This document shows, in pieces, positions 1 through 8,476 of a stretch of 64,000 nt of DNA. Both the position numbers and the translations under genes were made by a program. The notes beneath the pieces were generated by a model. The model saw only the letters and a program-made list of their open reading frames with translations, did no database searches and was not told where the DNA came from. The stretch spans positions 1 to 64,000 of the forward strand of contig NZ_JAPQNS010000023.1 of NCBI RefSeq assembly GCF_028867935.1. The letters are read 5' to 3'. How positions within the stretch are numbered: the first letter of the stretch is position 1; each line of letters opens with the position of its first letter. The stretch comes from Flavobacterium sp. SUN052. Its GTDB lineage: Bacteria; Bacteroidota; Bacteroidia; Flavobacteriales; Flavobacteriaceae.

Positions 1-149
1 GTAGTTACTTACTGACGGCTACCTGTACGGTTCAATTGATGATGTACGATAATTACACCAATCAGCGAGAGTTGGGCAGCATGGAAACATTCAGAACCAA
101 TTTCCAATAATGCCCACCCCTCAGTAAGACTACTTCCGCATTAGTAGTC

Positions 150-1496
150 TTACTTCAAATTCCGTGTAACTGCGCTCCTCAAACTTCGCCCCTCCAGATT
201 ATCCGTTGGAATGTTCTCGCTCGCTTCTACATTGGCGAAAGCCCGTTCCATTTGGGTTCGGTCGAACGCTCCTTCGTTGTTGGCGAGCCAAATGGTGGCC
301 ACACCGTTGCCAATAAAGTTGGTCAGGCTTCGGGCTTCTGACATGAACCGGTCTACACCCAACAACAGCGCCAGGCCCTCGACCGGGATTACCTTGATGG
401 CCGTGAGCGTACTGGCCAACACAACAAAACCGCTACCCGTAACGCCAGCCGCCCCTTTTGAGGTTACCATCAGAATACCGATAATAGTCAGCAATTGGGC
501 AAAGGAAAGGTCTACGCCAAATACCTGAGCTAGAAAAAGGGTTGCCATCGACAGATAAATCGTAGTACCGTCGAGGTTGAATGAATATCCGGCCGGCACT
601 ACCAACCCAACCACCGAGCGGGCACAACCCATTCGCTCCAGCTTCTCCATCAGGCTTGGCAAACCAGCTTCCGACGAGGACGTACCCAATACAATAAGCA
701 ATTCCTCACGGATATAGCGCAGAAACGACAGGAGTCGCACGCCGGCATGACGCAAAATCAGGTATAATACGCCAAAAATAAACAGGGCCATGGTGGTATA
801 AACCGTCAGCATCAGTTTACCCAGGGGTAGCAGGGTGGCCAAGCCGTACTTTCCAATGGTAAACGCCATGCCGCCGAACGCACCGATCGGGGCCAGCAAC
901 ATAACCTTGTGCAGCCCTTTGAATACCACTTTCGACACCTTCGTCATCACCTCGATCACCTTGTCGCGTCCGCTGTACCGACTCAGGATAACACCCGTCA
1001 GAATAGCCACGATCAGCACTTGCAAGGTCACATTATCGCCCAGGAATTTCCACCAGCTGAAAGCTTCAGCACTCTTGGTGTATTTGCTGATATCGCCCCC
1101 TTTCACAGCTGTGGTGTTTACTCCCGAGCCGGGTTGAATGACGTGAGCCACGGCAATACCGATCAGCAGAGCCGCCGTGGTCACTACTTCAAAATAGAGC
1201 AGCGCTTTAGCACCCACTTTCCCGACCTTTTTGAGGTCGCCCATGCTCACGATGCCCAGTGTGATGGTCAGGAAAATGATAGGGCTAATAAACAGCTTGA
1301 CAAGGCTGATAAAAATACCGCTCAGAAACTCGCTTACGGTGGCACCAATGGTCAATTCCTGGCCCATAAACCGGGACTTGATGGGTTCATCAAGAACAGG
1401 CAAAAGGGCCAGGTCGGGCCGAAAGTGACCCAGTAAAATACCTGCTGAAATGGCAGTGAGCACCCAGAAAGTGAGGTTCGTCAGGATTTTTTTCAT
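150..1496 (-). CDS. dctA: Dicarboxylate:cation symporter (DctA-like, DAACS family)
   Basis: Inner-membrane secondary transporter expected to import C4-dicarboxylates (succinate, fumarate, malate) or acidic amino acids with H+ or Na+. The 448-residue length fits the family. The re-entrant-loop signature SSSEAGLPSLMEKL lies at residues 273-286, and the transport-core motif NLDGT at about 307-311 is followed by a conserved helix. A second signature, DRFMSEARSLTNFIGN, lies near residue 385. Hydrophobic segments cover most of the first 250 residues. The ATG at 1496 begins MKKILTNLTFW and needs no alternative. It lies 10 bp downstream of the CocE-type hydrolase on the same strand, so the two are probably co-transcribed, with the hydrolase first. 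Choosing DctA over a glutamate carrier (GltP) rests on the SSSEA-loop and is moderately sure. Confidence 0.88.
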   Translation of the reverse strand: MKKILTNLTFWVLTAISAGILLGHFRPDLALLPVLDEPIKSRFMGQELTIGATVSEFLSGIFISLVKLFISPIIFLTITLGIVSMGDLKKVGKVGAKALLYFEVVTTAALLIGIAVAHVIQPGSGVNTTAVKGGDISKYTKSAEAFSWWKFLGDNVTLQVLIVAILTGVILSRYSGRDKVIEVMTKVSKVVFKGLHKVMLLAPIGAFGGMAFTIGKYGLATLLPLGKLMLTVYTTMALFIFGVLYLILRHAGVRLLSFLRYIREELLIVLGTSSSEAGLPSLMEKLERMGCARSVVGLVVPAGYSFNLDGTTIYLSMATLFLAQVFGVDLSFAQLLTIIGILMVTSKGAAGVTGSGFVVLASTLTAIKVIPVEGLALLLGVDRFMSEARSLTNFIGNGVATIWLANNEGAFDRTQMERAFANVEASENIPTDNLEGRSLRSAVTRNLK

Positions 1497-1506
1497 AGTG
1501 CTTTTC

Positions 1507-3450
1507 TTATTTTAACGCCTGTACGGTAATGGCTGAACCGGAGTGAACGCGGTGAGTAGCTTTCTGGAAGTCTTTTTCGTCGGCCTGATAAATGTTCGGA
1601 ACAAAGGTTTGGGGATTCCGATCAATGAGCGGGAACCACGTGCTCTGTACCTGAATCATAACGCGGTGGCCTTTTTTGAAGGTGTGTAATACATCCTGCA
1701 AGCGAAACGTCACGTCGGTTATTTCGCCGGGTTTGAAGGGTTCTGGTTTTTCAAACGAGTTACGAAACCGGCCGCGCATTGCCTCTGACCGAACCATCTG
1801 CTGGTAATTGCTCAGGATTATGTTTTTGTTGGGCATGTACGGATGGTTTGGTTCATCACCCGGATACACGTCGATCAGTTTTACTACCCAATCGGCATCG
1901 GTGCCCGTAGTGCTTACTTTCAATCGGGCAGTAATCTCCCCTCCCAGTGTCAAGTCTTCGGTCAGAACATCCGTTTGAAACGTCAACACATCAGGCCGAT
2001 TGCCAGCAAATCGCTGATCTTCCGACATATAATTGAATGGCGTAAAGCCCATCGTTGTGGTGTTGTCTTCGGTGTAGGGAACGGGTTTATTGGGGTCGCT
2101 GACAAACTCCGAATAGTCTTTACCCGCCGGGTTGTTTTCGTCTGGTTTTACTATCGACAATCTCCCGTTTGGCATTAAGGCAAAAGCCATCGTTTGTGCG
2201 TTGGCAGCTGGCCATTTGTCAAACGTTTTCCACTCCTTGCGGCCCGTATCGAACAGGTATGCTTCGGGCAGGTTGGTTTTGCCATCACCCACACCTTTCA
2301 GAAAGTGGTTAAAAAATTTGGCTTCGATATTGCGCTGGTAAAACGTAGCAACACTATCCCCGAAATAAATATTGGAATGGAGTGTATGGCCCGTTTCGCG
2401 TGACCACCGTCCATGTCCAAATGGCCCCATTACCAGAGTGTTATACGCACCGGTATTGTTTTTCTCAATCGTCTTGTAGGTGTTTAGCGGACCATACAAG
2501 TCTTCGGCATCGAACCACCCCCCAACGGTCATTACGGCAGGTTTTACATTTTTGAGGTACGGTAAAATACTCCGCTTCTGCCAGAATTCGTCGTAGTTGG
2601 GATGTTCGACGGTTTCTTTCCAGTAAAAGTTATCAGGGTAGTATTTAGACGCTACGTTCTTAAGCGGACCGATCCCCAATTGAAACGCATAGCCATCTCG
2701 GGTATCGGCTTTGATAAACTTGTCGTTATACCAGGCATCGGGCGTGGGGGCCGGATGCTGCACGCCAAAGACGGGATAGGTGAATAAATAAGCCTGTATG
2801 AAGGCCCCGTTGTGGTGAAAATCATCAAAGAAAAAGTCGGCGATGGGTGCCTGGGGAGAGGCTGCCTTCAGCGCTGGGTGCGCATCGGGCAATGAAGCAG
2901 TTGTGTAGAAACCGGGGTATGAAATTCCCCATTGTCCCACGCGGCCATTGTTGTTCGGGATATTTTTGAGCAACCACTCGATGGTATCGAACGTGTCGCT
3001 GCTTTCGTCGGGTGTGTACGACACATTAGCGGCCGGGGACGCTGCTTTACCTTTCTTTTTACTGGCTGTCGCCTGAGCAGCGGGCGCATCAGGAATGTTG
3101 GGCGTCATGTTTGTCCAAGTCCCCTCCGACATCCATCGACCACGAACATCCTGATAGACAAAGATATACTTGTCTTTTTGGAGCGTTTGTGAGGGACCAA
3201 CCTGCTGGGCGTATTTTTCGGGACCGTAGGGCGCAACGCTGTAGCAAGTACGCTGCATCATAAACGGGTACTTTACCGAAGCCGAAGCGTCTTTGGGAAC
3301 ATACACAGCCGTATGCAGTTTCGTACCGTCGCGCATCGGTATTTTGTACTCGTATTTGGTATAATTATCGCGAACATACGTATCGGCAGGAGCTTGCGCG
3401 AACAAAAAAGCAGGCAAGAAGAAATAAACACTGAATAACAGAGAGCGCAT
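1507..3450 (-). CDS. Secreted CocE/NonD-family serine hydrolase (X-Pro dipeptidyl-peptidase S15 type)
   Basis: Exported alpha/beta hydrolase of the S15/CocE group, acting on ester or amide bonds of an unknown substrate. Residues 1-19 form a signal peptide ending FLFAQA. The nucleophile motif GISYPGF places the serine at residue 177; an aspartate in GGWFDAEDLYG (about 312) and a histidine in MGPFGHGRW (about 345) complete a likely triad. The C-terminal half is the jelly-roll domain typical of CocE (TTGTDADWVVKLIDVYPGD). Compared with its paralogue at 51374-53278 it carries an extra Ala/Lys-rich insert at about 119-146. It is first in a two-gene unit with the dicarboxylate symporter, which hints at uptake of a hydrolysis product, but that link is inference. 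Confidence 0.85.
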   Translation of the reverse strand: MRSLLFSVYFFLPAFLFAQAPADTYVRDNYTKYEYKIPMRDGTKLHTAVYVPKDASASVKYPFMMQRTCYSVAPYGPEKYAQQVGPSQTLQKDKYIFVYQDVRGRWMSEGTWTNMTPNIPDAPAAQATASKKKGKAASPAANVSYTPDESSDTFDTIEWLLKNIPNNNGRVGQWGISYPGFYTTASLPDAHPALKAASPQAPIADFFFDDFHHNGAFIQAYLFTYPVFGVQHPAPTPDAWYNDKFIKADTRDGYAFQLGIGPLKNVASKYYPDNFYWKETVEHPNYDEFWQKRSILPYLKNVKPAVMTVGGWFDAEDLYGPLNTYKTIEKNNTGAYNTLVMGPFGHGRWSRETGHTLHSNIYFGDSVATFYQRNIEAKFFNHFLKGVGDGKTNLPEAYLFDTGRKEWKTFDKWPAANAQTMAFALMPNGRLSIVKPDENNPAGKDYSEFVSDPNKPVPYTEDNTTTMGFTPFNYMSEDQRFAGNRPDVLTFQTDVLTEDLTLGGEITARLKVSTTGTDADWVVKLIDVYPGDEPNHPYMPNKNIILSNYQQMVRSEAMRGRFRNSFEKPEPFKPGEITDVTFRLQDVLHTFKKGHRVMIQVQSTWFPLIDRNPQTFVPNIYQADEKDFQKATHRVHSGSAITVQALK

Positions 3451-3626
3451 TGATGAACAGGTTTGTTACTGCAATGATACGAAGTTTCGCTGTTCCCGTT
3501 ATCCGCTCCACTGGGTTGTCTCCTCCATTATTTTTGTATGCGTACCAATCAATTCATACAAGGTTGAGAATTATTTCACAGTGATGGTCCACATTTTATC
3601 AATTCGTTAAATATGTAAAAATGGTA

Positions 3627-3657
3627 TTGAGCGATACATAAAACGCTTGTATTTTTG
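3627..3657 (+). promoter_or_regulatory. Predicted Bacteroidota-type promoter
   Basis: TTG at 3627-3629 and TATTTTTG at 3650-3657 are separated by 20 nt, matching the TTTG / TAnnTTTG sigma-ABfr consensus. No plus-strand protein gene follows; an intrinsic terminator does, about 45 nt further on. Confidence 0.5.
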
Positions 3658-3663
3658 AATCAG

Positions 3664-3735
3664 TAGAACCACCTAAAGTAGTTTTCTCATCTCGTGGTAC
3701 GGAATCAGGACTAGTATTGCCGGTCCTGATTTTTT
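3664..3735 (+). ncRNA. Candidate small RNA (about 70 nt)
   Basis: The stretch lies between two minus-strand genes. It is framed by a promoter-like sequence ending at 3657 and a terminator: 9-bp arms 3703-3711 and 3723-3731 with an 11-nt loop, then a T run to 3735. The T run is only on the plus strand, so the terminator does not serve the flanking minus-strand genes. No open frame of useful length lies inside. Its 3' end stops just before the stop codon of the hydrolase at 3737. Function unknown; the start position is inferred from the promoter spacing. Confidence 0.4.
3703..3735 (+). terminator. Intrinsic terminator of the candidate small RNA
   Basis: Inverted repeat AATCAGGAC / GTCCTGATT with an 11-nt loop, followed by a T run at 3730-3735 on the plus strand. 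Confidence 0.65.
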
Positions 3736-3736
3736 G

Positions 3737-4774
3737 TTAGTGGCTTGTCAACCAGGAAAAATAGTCCCGCTCAACGGCCTGACCATTGTACGTTCGTTCT
3801 GTAATCTTTCCATCGGGGCCGTAGGTCAGTTTATGAAACGTATGATCGTGGGCAGGGTACGCCCGCAAAGTCAGGTTTATTTTTCCACGCCGGGCAAACT
3901 CCAGTGGCAAAATATCATTGGAGCTGGAGCCTACATCAGCCGTGCCGTAAAGAATCAGGATCGGAATCTTGAGTGCCAGCAGGTAATTGAGGTTTTCACC
4001 ATGCGAAAACGAATACGTCGTACGGTTCGGGTCACCCGCAATGGAGTTCATATTAAGCGAATCACGGCAGATTTCAGCCCATTCCCGTTGCAGATTCTCT
4101 ACGCTCTGCTGCGCCTGTTCGGGGCTGTATTCACCAGTGTATCCTTTGATTCGTTCCGTTCTGATGATAGATTGGTGCCGCCCTTCGAGCCCGCCCGAGA
4201 AGGCGATCAGGTGCGTAATGCGCGAGTCGGTATGCGCTGTTTTTATAGCTACGTGATACCCCTCTGAACCACCGGTCAACACCACACGACGTGTATCAGC
4301 CCAGGGTTGTTTCAACACAAAATCGAGCACCGCCCTGGTTTGCCGAACGTAATAATCAAGATAGTTGTGTGAAAGATAGGTACGGGTGTACTGGTCTGAT
4401 TTCGGTCGGTGCCGGGTGCTAAAAAGAGTATCCAAATAGGCGTCGTTTACCACGAGCGGTACGCCCGGTTTAGCTATCATGATTGAATAATACTCTGCTT
4501 CGTGATCGTAGCAGGTTTTGGGCAACTCGGTTAGTGAGGGCCGATTGTTTTTGGGATTTATGGTGAACAAGGGAATGGGCAATGATCCCTGACGAAACAA
4601 AAAAATGGGTTTTCGTTTCGTCTGTTCACCCTCTCGTGCTACCACGGCAAACGTAACAGAGTCGCCCTCGAAGGGAATGGTAAAGGTTGTGTAGCCGCCC
4701 ACATAGCGTTTGGTGGCCTGCTGAGCATATGCAGTATGAATATATAAAATAGAGAAAATGAGCAGGTAGCGCAT
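3737..4774 (-). CDS. Secreted alpha/beta hydrolase of unknown substrate
   Basis: A signal peptide (residues 1-17, ending AYAQQ) precedes a 345-residue alpha/beta hydrolase-like protein. The nucleophile elbow is GGSEGYH with the serine at 170. An aspartate in LILYGTADVGS (about 278) and a histidine in YPAHDHTFHK (about 315-319) complete a plausible triad in the correct order. This arrangement is seen in BAAT/dienelactone-type or peptidase S9-like hydrolases. The start at 4774 gives a normal signal peptide. It reads in the same direction as the CocE hydrolase, but 286 bp separate them, so co-transcription is unlikely. The family is not recognised beyond the fold. Confidence 0.65.
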   Translation of the reverse strand: MRYLLIFSILYIHTAYAQQATKRYVGGYTTFTIPFEGDSVTFAVVAREGEQTKRKPIFLFRQGSLPIPLFTINPKNNRPSLTELPKTCYDHEAEYYSIMIAKPGVPLVVNDAYLDTLFSTRHRPKSDQYTRTYLSHNYLDYYVRQTRAVLDFVLKQPWADTRRVVLTGGSEGYHVAIKTAHTDSRITHLIAFSGGLEGRHQSIIRTERIKGYTGEYSPEQAQQSVENLQREWAEICRDSLNMNSIAGDPNRTTYSFSHGENLNYLLALKIPILILYGTADVGSSSNDILPLEFARRGKINLTLRAYPAHDHTFHKLTYGPDGKITERTYNGQAVERDYFSWLTSH

Positions 4775-4979
4775 GACGAAAAGGTTTGGCTACAAAAATG
4801 GGCAGGATGCCAAAACCTAAGCCGTTAAAGTTTCCTAAATCAGCACCCATTGGCAACGCCAGACTCCATTTACGCAGTACTGTTTATAAAATGAGTCATT
4901 CTCTCTGCTATTCTCATACCCTTTGCCTGGACAGAAACGTTATCTTCATGGTTTACTTAACGAATTCAACAAAACGGCG

Positions 4980-5786
4980 ATGAAACACTATCTGTACTGG
5001 ACCTTGCTTTGCCTGGGCTTGCTTACCGTGGCCTGCTCGCGGGAGCCAATGGAACCTGAAACGGGTTCATTGTCCATTCAGCTAAACAATGTAGTGGGCA
5101 GTTCAGAACTAGCCATGAACGGTACTGTCTATACGAATGCCGCTGGTGAAGCATTCACGGTTAGCAAGTTCGATTATTTTGTGAGTAACATCCGGCTTCG
5201 CAAAGCCGACGGTTCTGACTATGTTATTCCGCAGGACAGCAGCTATTTTCTGGTACGCGAGGCTGATGCCGCTTCTCAAACGCTCCGACTCAATCATATT
5301 CCGCTCGACAAGTACACCGGATTATCGTTTGTGGTGGGCGTTGATAGTCTCCGAAGCGTGTCAGGCATCGAGAAACGTAAAGGTGTGCTGGACCCTGGCG
5401 ACAGCCACACCGCTGGTATGTATTGGGACTGGAACACGGGATATATTTTCCTGAAACTGGAAGGTACTTCGCCCGCTGCCGCCGTTGATGCTACCGGACT
5501 GCGTAACTATCGTTTCCACGTTGGCTTGTTTGGCGGATATCGCGCCCAGACCATCAACAATTTACGTACAGTTTCGCTGACGTTTGCCGGACAGCAAGCA
5601 GCACCAGCTACTACCGGCACATCGACAATACAAGTCCATGCCGATGTTCAAAAAGTATTCGATGGGCCAACCCGCCTTAGCCTTGCCCAAACATCCGACA
5701 TTATGGTTTCACCCAAGTCGGCCGATGTAGCTAACAACTACGCTAACATGTTCTCGTTTGCTGGCTTAACAAATACCGAGCGATGA
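4980..5786 (+). CDS. MbnP-like copper-binding lipoprotein
   Basis: Envelope lipoprotein: lipobox LTVAC with Cys19, then a beta-rich domain. The motif MYWDWNTGYIFLKLEG at about 147-162, followed by YRFHVGLFGGY near 177-187, is characteristic of the MbnP family. In methanotrophs MbnP binds Cu(I) after a partner dihaem enzyme (MbnH) oxidises a tryptophan to kynurenine; Trp149 and Trp151 are candidates here. The ATG at 4980 is preferred because it starts the signal peptide directly; an upstream in-frame start at 4923 would add 19 hydrophilic residues. The stop overlaps the start of the peroxidase gene (ATGA at 5783-5786), so the two are translationally coupled. No methanobactin genes are nearby. 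Confidence 0.8.
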   Translation: MKHYLYWTLLCLGLLTVACSREPMEPETGSLSIQLNNVVGSSELAMNGTVYTNAAGEAFTVSKFDYFVSNIRLRKADGSDYVIPQDSSYFLVREADAASQTLRLNHIPLDKYTGLSFVVGVDSLRSVSGIEKRKGVLDPGDSHTAGMYWDWNTGYIFLKLEGTSPAAAVDATGLRNYRFHVGLFGGYRAQTINNLRTVSLTFAGQQAAPATTGTSTIQVHADVQKVFDGPTRLSLAQTSDIMVSPKSADVANNYANMFSFAGLTNTER

Positions 5787-6859
5787 GGTACGGGCATTTG
5801 TTGGCGATAGCGAGTATGTTGGCTGTTTGGTGTGTGATCTGGTCGTGTCAGCCCAAATCAACAGAGCCAGTAACGCCTGATCCAAACCCACCAGTCCAAA
5901 CGGCGAAACCCACGCCAATGGACTGGAAAAAGCCCGCCAACCTGCCTGAGCCAGTATATGATTTTACTAAAAATCCGTTGACGGTTCAGGGTTTTGCTCT
6001 AGGTAAAGCCCTGTTTTACGACGGTTTGTTATCACAAAACGGCACTATTTCGTGTGGTTTCTGCCATCAGCCAGCCGTTGCCTTCGCCCATGTAGACCAT
6101 GCCCTCAGCCACGGCATACGCGATCAGATTGGCAACCGTAACGTGCCGGGTATTCAAAACGTAGCCTTTTATCGGGAGTTCTTTTGGGATGGAGGAGTTC
6201 AGGATCTCGATTTATTGCCCATTTCGCCTATTCAGAATCCCGTTGAAATGGGCGATACGCTGGCGAACGTACTCAAAAAACTCCGCAACGACCCACGCTA
6301 TCCGTCTATGTTCGAAGCGGCTTTTGGTACCAAGGAAATCAGCACCGAACGGACCATGAAAGCCTTATCTCAGTTTATGGTAACGCTGGTTTCGGCCAAC
6401 TCGCGCTACGATAAAGCCGTTCGCGGAGAGGGGCCAGCCCTGGAAGAGCAGGAGCAGCGCGGCCTTACGATCTTTAAAGCAAAATGTGCTACTTGCCACG
6501 CAACCGATTTGTTTACTGACCTGAGTTTCCGAAACAACGGTTTACCCCGCATTCCGACCGCCAAAGTCGATGATATTGGCCGGGGCGCTATTTCGCTCAG
6601 CGCCGATGATCGCTATAAATTCAAGGTGCCCAGCCTCCGAAACATTGAGCGAACCCCGCCTTATATGCACGACGGGCGGTTTCTGTCGCTCGAACAGGTG
6701 CTGAACCATTACGCTACCGGCATCACCGACTCTCCTACCCTCGACCCAGCTCTAAAATCAATGACGCTCACGAAACAGGACCAAAACGACCTCGTTGCGT
6801 TTTTGCGGACGCTGACCGACTATGACTTCCTGGCCGATCGCCGTTTCCAGCCAAATTAG
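5783..6859 (+). CDS. Dihaem cytochrome c peroxidase / MauG family (MbnH-like)
   Basis: Periplasmic dihaem enzyme with two c-type haem sites, CGFCH at 91-95 and CATCH at 235-239, and a lipobox-like cysteine at residue 22 (VIWSC). The segment RDQIGNRNVPGIQNVAFYR and the downstream FFWDG are typical of the CcpA/MauG family, as is the late motif VPSLRNIERTPPYMHDGRF. It could be a classical peroxide-reducing CCP or a MauG-type protein-modifying enzyme. The 4-nt overlap with the MbnP-like gene favours the second role: tryptophan oxidation in its partner. Length (358) fits. No clear terminator follows; only a weak imperfect stem at about 6906-6930. Confidence 0.85.
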   Translation: MRYGHLLAIASMLAVWCVIWSCQPKSTEPVTPDPNPPVQTAKPTPMDWKKPANLPEPVYDFTKNPLTVQGFALGKALFYDGLLSQNGTISCGFCHQPAVAFAHVDHALSHGIRDQIGNRNVPGIQNVAFYREFFWDGGVQDLDLLPISPIQNPVEMGDTLANVLKKLRNDPRYPSMFEAAFGTKEISTERTMKALSQFMVTLVSANSRYDKAVRGEGPALEEQEQRGLTIFKAKCATCHATDLFTDLSFRNNGLPRIPTAKVDDIGRGAISLSADDRYKFKVPSLRNIERTPPYMHDGRFLSLEQVLNHYATGITDSPTLDPALKSMTLTKQDQNDLVAFLRTLTDYDFLADRRFQPN

Positions 6860-6948
6860 AGCGGAGAATGGCTAAATACGTGAGCCATAAAGCTAAAATA
6901 AACGAGGCCCGATAACTCAGGGACTTTTTTCATTTCCATCAAACCGTG

Positions 6949-6956
6949 TAGCTTTG
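6949..6956 (+). promoter_or_regulatory. Promoter -7 element upstream of the ATP-grasp gene
   Basis: TAGCTTTG matches TAnnTTTG exactly. The expected upstream TTG is replaced by a T-rich tract (about 6924-6929), so the site is only half supported. A start of transcription near 6963 would give a leader of roughly 70 nt before the preferred ATG at 7031. Confidence 0.4.
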
Positions 6957-7030
6957 CCCAAAACAGGTGGTGATTCACAATGCGTTTCAGCCAGACTGTC
7001 TCACCCGTTCAACAATCTAACACGTTACTT

Positions 7031-8134
7031 ATGAGTGATTTGAAAAAAATTGGCATATTGTTCGGCCAGGAAAATACCTTCCCCCAAGCCTTTGTCGACC
7101 GGGTTAACGAGAAACAAAGCGATTTCAAAGCCGAGTTTGTCCACATCGACCGCGTGGAGCAAAGTGTCCCAACCGATTACGCCGTCATCATCGACCGTAT
7201 TTCGCAGGATGTTCCGTTTTACAAAGCATTCCTCAAAAACGCAGCCCTCACCGGTACTGCCGTTGTTAACAACCCATTCTGGTGGGCTGCCGATGAAAAG
7301 TTCTTCAATAATGCGCTAGCCGTTCAGTTGGGCGTTCCCGTTCCGAAAACCATTCTGCTGCCTTCTAAAGAGCGTCCCGACGATACAAATCACAATTCGT
7401 TCCGGAACCTCGGCCATATGGATTGGGATGGAATTTTTGCCCATATTGGCTTCCCGGCTTTCATGAAACCCCACGCAGGTGGTGGCTGGAAAAGCGTTTA
7501 CAAAGTTGACAACCCGGAGCAAATGTTCCGGTCTTACGACGAAACGGGCCAGTTAGTGATGCTCTATCAGGAGGCCATCGACTTTACCGATTATTTCCGT
7601 TGCTACTGCATCGGCGGCAAAGACGTTCGGATTATGCCTTATGAACCACGCAATCCACACCATCTCCGGTATGCGGCTGAAATGCAGACAACGGGCGACG
7701 CGGGCAAGAAGCTCCTGGAAACCATGCACGACTATGTTCTAAAGCTGTGTAATGGTCTAGGCTATGATTTCAACACCGTAGAATTCGCCGTACGCGACGG
7801 TATTCCCATCGCCATCGACTTCTGCAACCCGGCCCCCGATGCCGACGTGCATTCAGTGGGTCAGGCCAATTTCGATTGGGTGGTTGAGGCAGCGGCTAAC
7901 ATGGCCATTGAGCGGGCAAAGAGTGTGCAAAAAGGCAAAGATAACCTAACGTGGGGATCATTTGTACGCGGCTCCGTAGGCGGCACAGGCCTGACTCCAG
8001 CGGTAGCACCTGCACCCAAGGCCGCTAAAGCGGTTGAAGTTGGCGAGCCGACTAAAGAGGTAAAGCCAAAAGCGAAGAAAGCCGAAGCTCCAAAAGCGGA
8101 GAAAGAAGAAAAACCGAAGAAGGGCAAGAAGTAA
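7031..8134 (+). CDS. ATP-grasp ligase with Lys/Ala-rich tail
   Basis: Predicted ATP-dependent carboxylate-amine ligase. Residues 1-80 form a pre-ATP-grasp domain (KKIGILFGQENTFP). The ATP-grasp fold follows: Lys146 in FMKPHAGGGWKSV is the phosphate-binding lysine and loop, and EFAVRDGIPIAIDFCNPAPD gives metal-binding Glu251, Asp263 and Asn266. From about residue 318 the protein ends in a 50-residue disordered tail rich in Lys, Ala, Pro and Glu. The ATG at 7031 is preferred over 6980 because the recognisable fold starts there. It is separated from the GCS2 ligase at 9294 by a three-gene minus-strand insert. Together with that ligase and the amidotransferase it suggests synthesis of an unknown peptide-like or amide metabolite; the substrate cannot be read from sequence. 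Confidence 0.75.
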   Translation: MSDLKKIGILFGQENTFPQAFVDRVNEKQSDFKAEFVHIDRVEQSVPTDYAVIIDRISQDVPFYKAFLKNAALTGTAVVNNPFWWAADEKFFNNALAVQLGVPVPKTILLPSKERPDDTNHNSFRNLGHMDWDGIFAHIGFPAFMKPHAGGGWKSVYKVDNPEQMFRSYDETGQLVMLYQEAIDFTDYFRCYCIGGKDVRIMPYEPRNPHHLRYAAEMQTTGDAGKKLLETMHDYVLKLCNGLGYDFNTVEFAVRDGIPIAIDFCNPAPDADVHSVGQANFDWVVEAAANMAIERAKSVQKGKDNLTWGSFVRGSVGGTGLTPAVAPAPKAAKAVEVGEPTKEVKPKAKKAEAPKAEKEEKPKKGKK

Positions 8135-8160
8135 CTTTTATTCTGTGCTTTTGCCACATC

Positions 8161-8192
8161 AAAGTGCCGAACGACCATTCGGCACTTTTTTT
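8161..8192 (+). terminator. Intrinsic terminator after the ATP-grasp gene
   Basis: Perfect 11-bp stem AAAGTGCCGAA / TTCGGCACTTT with a 6-nt loop, followed by a T run ending at 8192. It closes the 7031-8134 transcript before the convergent genes. Confidence 0.85.
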
Positions 8193-8206
8193 ATGTCTTC
8201 GGCTAT

Positions 8207-8476
8207 TTATATCGACTTAGAGTTTTCGTCCCGCTCCCGCAACAACTGATGCACATCGGCAAGGGTACGGAAGCGATTGGCGTGGCCAATAAGACCGATG
8301 CCAGTCATGATAAGGGCAAAACCGCCCGTACTGACCCAGAACCAGATGTTATCGCCTGCCTCTTTAAGGTGCGACCCGTGTAAAAGAGTTGCTAATCCGC
8401 TGCCAAGCAGTAACCCGCCAATTCCACCCAGCCACCAGAACCGGGCAATCAAATTTCGTTCACGTTGTGGTCTCAT
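8207..8476 (-). CDS. Small two-helix membrane protein, unknown function
   Basis: 89 residues with two clear hydrophobic helices (about 11-32 and 45-66), a basic N-terminus (MRPQRERN) and a charged C-terminal tail containing LADVHQLLRERDEN. The topology suggests both ends in the cytoplasm. Its ATG overlaps the stop of the upstream gene by 4 nt (8473-8476), indicating coupling in a three-gene unit. No family recognised. Confidence 0.6.
   Translation of the reverse strand: MRPQRERNLIARFWWLGGIGGLLLGSGLATLLHGSHLKEAGDNIWFWVSTGGFALIMTGIGLIGHANRFRTLADVHQLLRERDENSKSI

Noticed and set aside
124..153. 11-bp hairpin GTAAGACTACT / AGTAGTCTTAC across the symporter stop codon
   Set aside because: Stable stem, but no T run follows on the minus strand, so it was not called a terminator.
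909..1436. 175-residue plus-strand open frame opposite the symporter gene
   Set aside because: Antisense shadow of a well-supported transporter; His/Gln-rich composition with no recognisable motif.
3734..4267. 177-residue plus-strand open frame opposite the secreted hydrolase
   Set aside because: The minus-strand gene has a signal peptide and catalytic motifs; this frame has neither.
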